Below are positions 35,673 through 42,877 of a stretch of DNA of 55,100 nucleotides, piece by piece. The DNA is from Nocardioides sp. (lineage in GTDB: Bacteria; Actinomycetota; Actinomycetes; Propionibacteriales; Nocardioidaceae). The notes below the pieces were generated by a model. That model worked only from the letters and a program-made list of their open reading frames with translations, was not told the origin of the DNA and did not search any database. Within the stretch, counting starts at the first letter, position 1, and every line of letters begins with the position of its first letter. The DNA lies in NCBI RefSeq assembly GCF_029937575.1, contig NZ_JAPYPS010000025.1, positions 1 to 55,100 of the forward strand. The letters run 5' to 3'. A program made the translations under genes and the position numbers.

Positions 35673-36469
35673 ACGGCCGGTGGGGCGGTCGCCTCGGGGT
35701 CGGCCTCCTGGTGGCCGCGGTGCTGCTCCCCGTCCTGCCGCTGGTCGTGTGGAGCGCGGCCGGCACGTGGCGCTACCCCGACGTCGTGCCGGGCCGGCTC
35801 ACTCGCCGCGGCCTCGACCTGGTGCTCGACGGCGAGGTGGTCTCCGCGACCGCGACGTCGCTGCTGATCGCGGTGACGGTGGCGGCGCTGGCCTGCGCGA
35901 TCGGACTCTCGGCCGGGCGCGCGATCGGGCTGTACCGCTTCCGCGGGCGACGCCTCGTGCAGTTCCTGCTGCTGGCGCCGGTGATCGTGCCGGGGCTCGC
36001 GGTGACGCTCGGCATCCAGGTCTTCTTCGTCCGCTACGGCCTGGCCGACACGGTGCTCGGAGTCGTGCTCGTCCAGCTGATGCCGACCGTGCCGTACGCC
36101 GCGACGCTGCTGGGAGCGGCGTACGCCAACCTCGACGTCGACTACGAGCGGCAGGCCCGCACGCTGGGGTCCGGGCCGCTGCGGACGTTCCTGACCGTCA
36201 CCGTGCCACTCCTGCGTCCGGCGCTCGTGACGACGGCGCTGCTGACCTTCCTGATCTCCTGGAGCGAGTACATCCTGACCCTGCTCATCGGCGGCGGACA
36301 GGTGACCACGCTGCCGCTGCTGCTCTTCGCCGCGATCGGGTCCGCGGACCGTACGGCGGCCGCAGCGCTCGGCCTCCTGGTGGTCCTGCCGCCGGTCCTC
36401 ATCGTGCTCCTCGTCGCCCGGCGGCTGCGTGGTCGCGACGACGCGTGGATGGGGTTGGCCCGTGGCTGA
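35669..36469 (+). CDS. ABC transporter permease (second half of a YnjC-like pair)
   Basis: The 266-residue permease has six predicted helices and an EAA loop (YERQARTLGSGPLRTFLTVTVP). It forms the presumed heterodimeric channel with the product of the gene just upstream, sharing a GTGA junction with it. The next gene (ATPase) begins inside its last codons, a further sign of one operon. Transport direction is predicted to be import because a binding protein is present. Confidence 0.9.
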   Translation: MNGRWGGRLGVGLLVAAVLLPVLPLVVWSAAGTWRYPDVVPGRLTRRGLDLVLDGEVVSATATSLLIAVTVAALACAIGLSAGRAIGLYRFRGRRLVQFLLLAPVIVPGLAVTLGIQVFFVRYGLADTVLGVVLVQLMPTVPYAATLLGAAYANLDVDYERQARTLGSGPLRTFLTVTVPLLRPALVTTALLTFLISWSEYILTLLIGGGQVTTLPLLLFAAIGSADRTAAAALGLLVVLPPVLIVLLVARRLRGRDDAWMGLARG

Positions 36470-37541
36470 TCCCACCCTCGCGGCACGCTTGGACGTCAGC
36501 GGGCTCGGCGCGCGCTTCGACGCCGTCACCGCCGTGGCCGACCTCGACCTGAGCCTCGCGCCCGGCTCCTTCACCGCGCTGCTCGGACCGTCGGGCTGTG
36601 GCAAGTCGACGACGCTCGCCATGGTCGCCGGACTGCTCGCCCCGACGACCGGGGACGTCCGGCTCGACGGCTCGTCCTTGCTGGGGGTGCCGGCCGAGCG
36701 ACGCCCGGTCTCGCTCGTCTTCCAGAAGCCGTTGCTCTTCCCGCACCTCACCGTCGAGCAGAACGTCGCCTACGGGCTGCGCGTACGTCGTCCGGCCGGG
36801 GTCGGCACGGGGCGAGCCTCACGCCGAGAGGTCGCCACCCAGGTCGAGGCGATGCTCGAGCGGGTGCGCCTCGGCGGCCTGGGGCGACGTCGTGTCGGCG
36901 AGCTGTCCGGCGGTCAGGAGCAGCGGGTCGCCCTGGCCCGTGCGCTCGTCCTGCGGCCACGTCTGCTGCTGCTCGACGAGCCGTTCTCCCAGCTCGACGC
37001 CGACCTGCGTGCCGAGATGCGCGCTCTCGTCCGCGAGCTCCACGACGAGGCCGAGCTGACCACCTTGTTCGTCACCCACGACCAGGACGAGGCGGTCGAG
37101 CTGGCCGACACGATCGTGCTGATGCTGGAGGGTCGCCTGGCCGGAGAGGGTCCGCCGGAGACGTTCTACGCGGCGCCCCCGTCGCTGGCGGCCGCTCGGT
37201 TCTTCGGGGCCACCAACGAGGTGCACGGGCTGGTCGAGGCCGGCTGCTTCCGTGGTCAAGGCCTGCTCGAGGGGGCACTCACCGTGCCCACGACGGCGCC
37301 GCACGGGCCCGCCGTACTCGTCGTGCGGCCGGAGGCCGTCGGGCTCGACGGCGAGGTGCCGGCGCTCGTCACCGCCACTCGCTTCGCCGGCTCGGACGTG
37401 CTGGTCGACACCGCGCTGCCGGACGGTCAGCCCCTGCGGGTCCGGGTGCCGCTGGGCGCGCGCGTGGCCGTCGGTGACCGGGTGTCCCTGGCGCTCGACC
37501 CGGACCGCTGCAGCGTCTTCGCGCAGGAGGCAGAGCGATGA
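36462..37541 (+). CDS. ABC transporter ATPase (YnjD-like, with C-terminal extension)
   Basis: The 359-residue ATPase has Walker A GPSGCGKST (about 42-50), the Q-loop in LVFQKPLLFP, signature LSGGQEQRVALARAL, Walker B LLLLDEPFSQLD and the switch His in FVTHDQDEA. Residues about 240-355 form a TOBE-like regulatory domain (VVRPEAVGLDG), which the shorter E. coli YnjD lacks. The GTG at 36462 lies within the last codons of the permease gene. It should power import through the two adjacent permeases. Confidence 0.92.
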   Translation: MADPTLAARLDVSGLGARFDAVTAVADLDLSLAPGSFTALLGPSGCGKSTTLAMVAGLLAPTTGDVRLDGSSLLGVPAERRPVSLVFQKPLLFPHLTVEQNVAYGLRVRRPAGVGTGRASRREVATQVEAMLERVRLGGLGRRRVGELSGGQEQRVALARALVLRPRLLLLDEPFSQLDADLRAEMRALVRELHDEAELTTLFVTHDQDEAVELADTIVLMLEGRLAGEGPPETFYAAPPSLAAARFFGATNEVHGLVEAGCFRGQGLLEGALTVPTTAPHGPAVLVVRPEAVGLDGEVPALVTATRFAGSDVLVDTALPDGQPLRVRVPLGARVAVGDRVSLALDPDRCSVFAQEAER

Positions 37542-38182
37542 GGCGCTCGACGTACGTCAAGGCCGGCATCTTCGTCCTGCTCATCGCCACCGCGATCGTG
37601 GTGCAGGTCTCGATCGGGCTGCCGAGTCGCGACGAGCTGCAGTCGTTGCTCGACGGGTTGGGCGCGATCGCCGTCCCGGTCTTCATCCTCGCCTACGTCG
37701 GCGCCTCGCTGCTGCCGGTCGGTCCCAGCGCGGTGCTGACCATCGTGGGCGGTGCCCTGCTGGGGTTCGTGGTCGCGTTCGCGTCGGTGCTGGTCGCGGC
37801 CGTGATCGGTTCGACGATCGGGTTCCTGATCAGCCGCAGCCTCGGTCGCGACGCCATCCAGGGGCTCAGCAGCGAGCGCGTGCGTGACCTCGACGCCCGG
37901 GTCAGCGCGCACGGCTTCGGCGCAGTCCTGCTGGCGCGGATGGTCCCGCTGATCCCCTTCACCACGTCGAACTACGCCTTCGGGCTGACGTCGATCCCGC
38001 TGACGCCGTACGTCCTCGGCACGGCGCTCGGGATCATCCCCGGTACGGCGGTCTACGTCGCGGTCGGCGCGTACGGCGCGGAGCCGACCTCACCGCCGTT
38101 CCTGATCGCGATCGGGGCGCTGGTGCTGCTCACCGTGGTCGGGCTGCTGCGCTCGCGTCGGCCCAGGCCCCCGACCGGCTGA
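37538..38182 (+). CDS. TVP38/TMEM64 family membrane protein (YdjX/YdjZ-like)
   Basis: This 214-residue VTT-fold protein closes the operon; its ATG overlaps the ATPase stop (ATGA). Hallmarks are GASLLPVGPSAVLTIVGGALLG, GSTIGFLISRSLGRD and the core ARMVPLIPFTTSNYAFGLT. E. coli places two TVP38/TMEM64 genes, ydjX and ydjZ, directly before ynjABCDEF, so the association with this transporter and a CDP-alcohol phosphotransferase is shared across distant phyla. The family may handle lipids or small solutes; no substrate is known. Confidence 0.9.
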   Translation: MRRSTYVKAGIFVLLIATAIVVQVSIGLPSRDELQSLLDGLGAIAVPVFILAYVGASLLPVGPSAVLTIVGGALLGFVVAFASVLVAAVIGSTIGFLISRSLGRDAIQGLSSERVRDLDARVSAHGFGAVLLARMVPLIPFTTSNYAFGLTSIPLTPYVLGTALGIIPGTAVYVAVGAYGAEPTSPPFLIAIGALVLLTVVGLLRSRRPRPPTG

Positions 38183-38183
38183 C

Positions 38184-38194
38184 GCCCGTCGGGC
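38184..38194. terminator. small hairpin at convergent gene ends
   Basis: GCCCG-T-CGGGC lies between the TVP38-like stop (38182) and the reductase stop (38210). The one-base loop is too tight for a stable hairpin, but further G/C-rich pairing with 38195-38209 is possible. This is weak evidence. Confidence 0.3.
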
Positions 38195-38209
38195 CGGGCG
38201 GCGCCGGGG

Positions 38210-39703
38210 TCAGCGCGAGACCCACCACCGCCGCGCGCGGGCGAGCGCCGTGGTGACCTGCTTGGTCGGGGTGGCCGCGAGGTCGGCCCGACCCTGGGCC
38301 AGGGAGGCCTTCCAGATGCCGTCGGACCACGTCGGGTAGGCGTGGATCGCGCCAGCCATCGCGCGGCCCTTGAGGCCCTGCTGCCCGGCGAGCAGCGCCT
38401 CGGCCAAGGACTCGCCGGCGCGCGGGCCGACGATGGAGGCGCCGACGACGCGACCCTTCTGGTCCAGGACGAGCTGGGAGTAGCCGCGGGTGCGGCCCTC
38501 GGCCACCGCGCGGTCGACCTCGGAGTGCGGCACGGTGTGCACGCGCAGGCCCGGCCGGGAGTCGGCCGCCACACCGAAGGAGGCGACCTCGGGCGAGGTG
38601 TAGGTGACTCGGGGGATGACGTCGGGCTGCACGGTGCGGCGCAGGCCCAGGACCGCGTTGCTCGCCGCCAGGCTGCCGTGGTTGCCGGCCGTGTGGGTGA
38701 AGGGGGCGTACCCGGTCAGGTCACCGGCCGCCCAGATCCGGGGGTTGCTGGTGCGCAGGCGCTCGTCGACCTCGATGTGGCCGGAGTCGGTGACCGCCAC
38801 GCCGGCCGCCGCGAGGCCGAGGGACGACGTGCGGGGGCTGCGACCGACCGCGACCAGGATCACCTCGACCTCGACCTCGGAGCCGTCGTCCAGCAGAGCC
38901 ACGCGTCGTCCGTCACGGTCTGCGTCGACGGAGGTGAGCTTGACCCCGGTCCGTACGTCGATCCCGTCGTCGCGGAAGGTGCGGGCGAGGATGTCCGCCG
39001 CGGCCGGGGTCTCGCCGGGGATCAACCGCTCGGCCGCCTCGACGATCGTCACCGAGGAGCCGAGCCTCGCGAAGGCCTGGCCGAGCTCGCAGCCGATCGG
39101 GCCGCCGCCCAGCACCAGAAGCCTCCCTGGGAGCTCGGTCAGGGACCACACGGAGTCGGAGGTGAGGGGCGAGGCGTCGGCGAGGCCGGGCAGGTCGGGC
39201 ACCACGGGGGAGGAGCCGGTGGCCACGAGCGCCTGGGTGAAGGTGACGGCCACGCCGTCGACCGTCGCCGACGTGGGACCCGTGAAGACCACGGTGCCCT
39301 GCGCGACCGCGGCGCCGGCGGCGCGGATCGCTGCGGGGGAGTCAACCGGCTCGATGGTCGTGATCGAGGCGCGGACGTGCTCCATCACCGCGCCGAAGTC
39401 CACCGACACCGAGTCGACGTGGACGCCCAAGGAGGCCGCGGCCCGGGCGTCGCCGGCGGCGTGCGCGGCGGCGAGCAGCGCCTTGCTCGGCACGCAACCG
39501 GTCCACAGGCAGTCGCCGCCGGTGCGTTCGCGCTCGACGAGGAGGGTGGTGGCACCGAACCCGGCCGCGGTGTGCGCGGCGACGAGGCCGGCGGTGCCGC
39601 CGCCGACGATCAGGAAGTCCCACGGGCGTGCGTCGGGAGCGGTGAGGGAGTCGGAGGACCACTCGGCCGCTGCGGGGGCCGTACCGCTGCCGGGCGTGCT
39701 CAC
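38210..39703 (-). CDS. mercuric-reductase-like pyridine nucleotide-disulfide oxidoreductase
   Basis: The 497-residue flavoprotein has FAD-binding IVGGGTAGLVAA, the redox-active disulfide in GGDCLWTGCVPSKALL, NAD(P)-binding VLGGGPIGCELGQAFARLG, and a C-terminal dimerisation domain (RVTYTSPEVASFG, AIHAYPTWSDG). It is not a true mercuric reductase, since the C-terminal vicinal cysteines are absent. Such enzymes reduce quinones, disulfides or other acceptors. Its GTG overlaps the anti-sigma stop, so it is the last gene of a sigma/anti-sigma operon. It is convergent with the TVP38-like gene; the two families are frequent neighbours or fusions elsewhere. Confidence 0.88.
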   Translation of the reverse strand: MSTPGSGTAPAAAEWSSDSLTAPDARPWDFLIVGGGTAGLVAAHTAAGFGATTLLVERERTGGDCLWTGCVPSKALLAAAHAAGDARAAASLGVHVDSVSVDFGAVMEHVRASITTIEPVDSPAAIRAAGAAVAQGTVVFTGPTSATVDGVAVTFTQALVATGSSPVVPDLPGLADASPLTSDSVWSLTELPGRLLVLGGGPIGCELGQAFARLGSSVTIVEAAERLIPGETPAAADILARTFRDDGIDVRTGVKLTSVDADRDGRRVALLDDGSEVEVEVILVAVGRSPRTSSLGLAAAGVAVTDSGHIEVDERLRTSNPRIWAAGDLTGYAPFTHTAGNHGSLAASNAVLGLRRTVQPDVIPRVTYTSPEVASFGVAADSRPGLRVHTVPHSEVDRAVAEGRTRGYSQLVLDQKGRVVGASIVGPRAGESLAEALLAGQQGLKGRAMAGAIHAYPTWSDGIWKASLAQGRADLAATPTKQVTTALARARRWWVSR

Positions 39704-39963
39704 GCCGGCCCCGGGCCGCGCAGCTGCGCGGCCATGGCGTCGAGGCGCTCCAGCGATGACGGGTCGGTGATCCGGCGCGCGTCGAGGCCGTGCAGCGCCT
39801 CGCGCAGGCGGCGTCGCTCGGCCAGGTCGCCGGCGCAGCGCCGGCACGTGGCCGCGTGCCGCTCGACCCGGCGTACGTCGGCGCTGCTCAGCACCGCGGA
39901 CGGATCACCGTCGAGGTAGCGGTCGAGGCGCCGCGACGCCCACCAGCAGGTCGTCAGATTCAT
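39700..39963 (-). CDS. zinc-finger anti-sigma factor
   Basis: The 87-residue protein has the HxxxCxxC anti-sigma zinc motif in RHAATCRRCAGDL and an upstream Cys in NLTTCWWASRR. Such ZAS proteins hold an ECF sigma factor and release it when thiol oxidation displaces zinc. There is no membrane segment, so it is soluble. Its ATG overlaps the end of the sigma gene (ATGA), and its stop overlaps the reductase start. The partner is almost certainly the sigma factor at 39960-40670. Confidence 0.85.
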   Translation of the reverse strand: MNLTTCWWASRRLDRYLDGDPSAVLSSADVRRVERHAATCRRCAGDLAERRRLREALHGLDARRITDPSSLERLDAMAAQLRGPGPA

Positions 39964-40670
39964 CGCTTCTCCTCCTGGTCGGGCCCCGGTGGTCGGTCCG
40001 GGCCCTGGTCCGCCGTGCTGCGGGAGCGTGGACGCCGGGCCCTGAGCTGCTTGCGCAGGCGAGCGCGGCCGCGGCTCAGTCGCGACATGACGGTCCCGAC
40101 CGGGACGTCGAGCAGGTCGGCGGCCTCGGCGTAGGTGAGTCCGTTGAGGTCGATGAGCAGGACGACCGTGCGGAACCGTGGGTCGAGGGCGTCCAGCGCC
40201 ACCTCGATGTCGCCGTCGAGCAGGCCCTCGTCCACGACGTCCTCGGGGGAGGCCACCGTGGCCCGCCCGAACGCCGGGCGACGTCGTTCGAGGGAGGTGT
40301 GGTCGACGAGGTCGGGTCGGGTGCGGCGCAGGCTGTTGAGGTGCGTACGGCGCAGGATGGTCAGCAGCCACGCCCGCGGGTGGCGTCCGTCGAAGCCGTC
40401 GATCGCGCGGTAGGCGCGGATGAGGGTCTCCTGGACGACGTCCTCGGCGTCAGCCCAGGAGCCGGTCAGGCTGTGGGCGACACGCAGCAGCACCTCGATC
40501 TCGGGCTCGACCCACCGTGCGAACCGGTGGTCTCCCGCAGGATCCGGTTGCGTCTGGGCGGTCACCGGGTCCACGGCGTCGCGAGCGTCGAGGGCATCCA
40601 CGACGTGGTAACCCGGCGACGGGTTCGGATCCTTCCCCTGGTCGCCGGGGTTCATCTCCTCGACGGACAT
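39960..40670 (-). CDS. ECF RNA polymerase sigma factor
   Basis: The 236-residue sigma-70 family factor has region 2 (DAEDVVQETLIRAYRAIDGF, then HPRAWLLTILRR) and region 4 (LTYAEAADLLDVPVGTVMSRL). About 50 polar residues precede region 2, longer than usual; the second Met (residue 6) is a possible start, but it sits directly on the GAGGAG. It begins 10 bases after the HIT-like gene stop and overlaps the anti-sigma gene. With a ZAS partner and a disulfide reductase, control of an oxidative or thiol-stress response is a reasonable inference. Confidence 0.92.
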   Translation of the reverse strand: MSVEEMNPGDQGKDPNPSPGYHVVDALDARDAVDPVTAQTQPDPAGDHRFARWVEPEIEVLLRVAHSLTGSWADAEDVVQETLIRAYRAIDGFDGRHPRAWLLTILRRTHLNSLRRTRPDLVDHTSLERRRPAFGRATVASPEDVVDEGLLDGDIEVALDALDPRFRTVVLLIDLNGLTYAEAADLLDVPVGTVMSRLSRGRARLRKQLRARRPRSRSTADQGPDRPPGPDQEEKR

Positions 40671-40680
40671 CGCCGGCGGG

Positions 40681-41301
40681 TCAGACCCGCGCCTCGCCGC
40701 CCCAGTTGGCGAGCTTCTCCGCGACCGTGCTCAGGTCGGCGCGCCAGACGTCCTCGGGTCCGGGCGGGATGATGTCGTCCCACTCCATCGCGGGTGAGCC
40801 GAGCACGTGCGTCAGCCGCGCCGTGCGCGCCCAGAACGTCTGGTGGAAGTGCGAGCCGCCGTCGCCCCAGCGGTTGACGTGGACGCGACCGATCTCCGGG
40901 AGGTTCTCCAGGATCCGGACGAGACGGTTGGTGATCCGCCCGAGCTGCGAGGCCTGGTCGTCGTCGAGGTTGCCCATGTCGAGGTGCTCGCGGGTGTGCA
41001 GGGTCAGCACGACGGGGAGTCCGGAGGGTCCGCCGCCATGGGTCAGGACCCAGGTCTCGTCCTCCCACACCACCTGGTCCTCGGCGAAGCCGTCGGCGCA
41101 GGCCCCGCAGGGCTTCTCGTCGCTCTCGCCCGAGCGGGCGGGGTCGTCGGACGGCGGGAGCAGGGTGCGCGGCGCGATCGCGCCGTCGACCACCTCCCAC
41201 GGGAAGATGTCCCACTCGCCAGAGGGGGGCATCGGCAGGTGGCCGTCAGCGCCGACGGCGGCGACGACCCGGGCGTAGACCTCTTCGGCAGACTCCGGCA
41301 T
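40681..41301 (-). CDS. HIT-like protein
   Basis: The 206-residue soluble protein resembles the HIT/GalT superfamily: the strand PVVLTLHTREHLDMGNL, a helix, and GGSHFHQTFWAR as the histidine region. A Cys pair (KPCGACADG) may bind zinc. The third His of a classic HIT triad is not obvious, so activity is uncertain. Nucleotide hydrolase or transferase activity would be expected by family. CACAGT stands 6 bases before the ATG. It leads into the sigma/anti-sigma/reductase genes with short gaps, so it may belong to the same transcript. Confidence 0.55.
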   Translation of the reverse strand: MPESAEEVYARVVAAVGADGHLPMPPSGEWDIFPWEVVDGAIAPRTLLPPSDDPARSGESDEKPCGACADGFAEDQVVWEDETWVLTHGGGPSGLPVVLTLHTREHLDMGNLDDDQASQLGRITNRLVRILENLPEIGRVHVNRWGDGGSHFHQTFWARTARLTHVLGSPAMEWDDIIPPGPEDVWRADLSTVAEKLANWGGEARV

Positions 41302-41413
41302 GCGCTCACTGTGCCACTGGCCGGATCGGCCCACGATGCGAGGGTCTTCCCTGACGCGGGCCATCCCCGGGCAGGAACCTCGGGGTGGGCAGGGGTGTCC
41401 CTAGACTCGACGC

Positions 41414-42313
41414 GTGCTCAACATCCCCGCCGCCCCGCCCCTCGAGGGTGCCAAGCACCTGCACTCCGGCAAGGTGCGTGACCTCTACGAGGTCGTCGAC
41501 GGCCCCCAGGCCGGCCACCTGCTGATGGTCGCCAGCGACCGGATCTCGATCTTCGACTTCGTGCTCGACAGCACGATCCCCGACAAGGGCGAGATCCTGA
41601 CCCGGATGTCGCTGTGGTGGTTCGAGCAGCTGCGCGACCTGGTGCCGAGCCACGTGGTCTCCACCGACGTGCCCGAGGACGTCCGTGGCCGCGCCGTCAT
41701 CTGCGAGCGCCTCGACATGTACCCCGTCGAGTGCGTGGCGCGTGGCTACCTGACCGGCTCCGGGCTCCTCGACTACCGCGCCACCGGAGAGGTGTGCGGC
41801 ATCGCACTGCCGCCCGACCTCGAGGACGGGAGCCGCCTACCGGAACCGATCTTCACGCCGGCAACCAAGGCCGAGCTCGGAGACCACGACGAGAACGTCT
41901 CCTACGCCGCCGTCGAGTCAGCCGTCGGCGCCGACCACGCGGCCGCCCTGCGCGAGCTCACGCTCCAGGTCTACGCGCGAGCCGAGCAGATCGCCCGCGA
42001 GCAGGGGATCATCGTGGCCGACACCAAGCTCGAGTTCGGCCGCAGCACCTCGGACGGGGCCGGCCGGATCGTGCTGGGTGACGAGGTGCTCACGCCCGAC
42101 TCGTCGCGGTTCTGGCCGGCCGAGCACTGGGCGCCCGGTCGCGCGCAGGCGTCCTACGACAAGCAGATCGTGCGCGACTGGGCGCTGTCGGCCTCGTCCG
42201 GGTGGGGCCGCTCGTCCGGCGAGGCACCCCCGCCGCTCCCGGACGAGGTCATCGCCCTCACGCGGGGCCGCTACCTGGAGGCCTACGAGCTGTTGACGGG
42301 CGAGAGCTGGTGA
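41414..42313 (+). CDS. purC: phosphoribosylaminoimidazole-succinocarboxamide synthase
   Basis: PurC joins CAIR and aspartate with ATP to give SAICAR, step 8 of purine synthesis. The 299-residue protein starts with the SAICAR-synthetase block HSGKVRDLYEV and contains VASDRISIFDFVL, CVARGYLTGSG and the C-terminal IVADTKLEFG. TAGACT stands 6 bases before the GTG, a textbook leaderless start. The next gene overlaps its stop (GTGA). Its product is the substrate of PurB. Confidence 0.96.
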   Translation: MLNIPAAPPLEGAKHLHSGKVRDLYEVVDGPQAGHLLMVASDRISIFDFVLDSTIPDKGEILTRMSLWWFEQLRDLVPSHVVSTDVPEDVRGRAVICERLDMYPVECVARGYLTGSGLLDYRATGEVCGIALPPDLEDGSRLPEPIFTPATKAELGDHDENVSYAAVESAVGADHAAALRELTLQVYARAEQIAREQGIIVADTKLEFGRSTSDGAGRIVLGDEVLTPDSSRFWPAEHWAPGRAQASYDKQIVRDWALSASSGWGRSSGEAPPPLPDEVIALTRGRYLEAYELLTGESW

Positions 42314-42732
42314 GCCCGCGGCCGGTGCGGTTCCCGGTGTCGTGCGAGGTCGCCTACGACTACCTCGTGGCGCCGGACAACCGTGCTGCCTGGCAGTCGA
42401 GCCTGCGCGGCGTGGAGGACGTGATGGGTGACGACGGTGTCGTCGGGCAGTCGTGGACCGACGTGACGGGTGTCGGGATCAAGCCCCGGATGGAGCTCAC
42501 CGACGCCGACCGGCCACACCGCTGGTCCGAGTCCGGCACCTGGGGCCGGTTCAAGGCCACGCTGACGCTCACGTTCGTGTCAGTGCCAGGCGCGTCCTGC
42601 GACGTCGAGGCCGCGATGGAGGTCCGCGCGTCCGGGCTGCTGAGGCCGCTAGGCCTGGCCGCCGGCCGTCTCGCGCCTCATGCCGTGCGAGGCGACCTGC
42701 GTCGTGCCGCAGCGATCCTCGGTCGTGACTGA
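42310..42732 (+). CDS. SRPBCC family protein
   Basis: The 140-residue protein resembles the START/Bet v 1-like (SRPBCC) polyketide-cyclase/dehydrase family. VRFPVSCEVAYDYLVAPDNRAAWQ begins the fold, and a long C-terminal helix (LAPHAVRGDLRRAAAILG) ends it. Such proteins bind hydrophobic ligands. The GTG overlaps the purC stop, so it is probably co-transcribed with purC. No specific role is evident. Confidence 0.75.
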   Translation: MSPRPVRFPVSCEVAYDYLVAPDNRAAWQSSLRGVEDVMGDDGVVGQSWTDVTGVGIKPRMELTDADRPHRWSESGTWGRFKATLTLTFVSVPGASCDVEAAMEVRASGLLRPLGLAAGRLAPHAVRGDLRRAAAILGRD

Positions 42733-42838
42733 GCCGGTGCGCTACCTGCCGCACCTGCTCGGGCGCCGGTTCTGGTGGCCCGGGCGGCTGTCCCGCAGTG
42801 CCGAGCACCGCACCGTCGGCGCCCACGCGGCCGACTGA
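42725..42838 (+). CDS. possible 37-residue protein
   Basis: A short frame, MTEPVRYLPHLLGRRFWWPG then SRSAEHRTV, begins at a GTG that overlaps the end of the SRPBCC gene and stops just before the acyl-CoA ligase promoter. It is basic and aromatic-rich. I recognise no family and no separate ribosome-binding site. It may be real, translated by coupling, or chance. Confidence 0.25.
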   Translation: MTEPVRYLPHLLGRRFWWPGRLSRSAEHRTVGAHAAD

Positions 42839-42877
42839 TCGTGGCGCACGTCACCGGCACCTGATTAGGTTGGCCCC

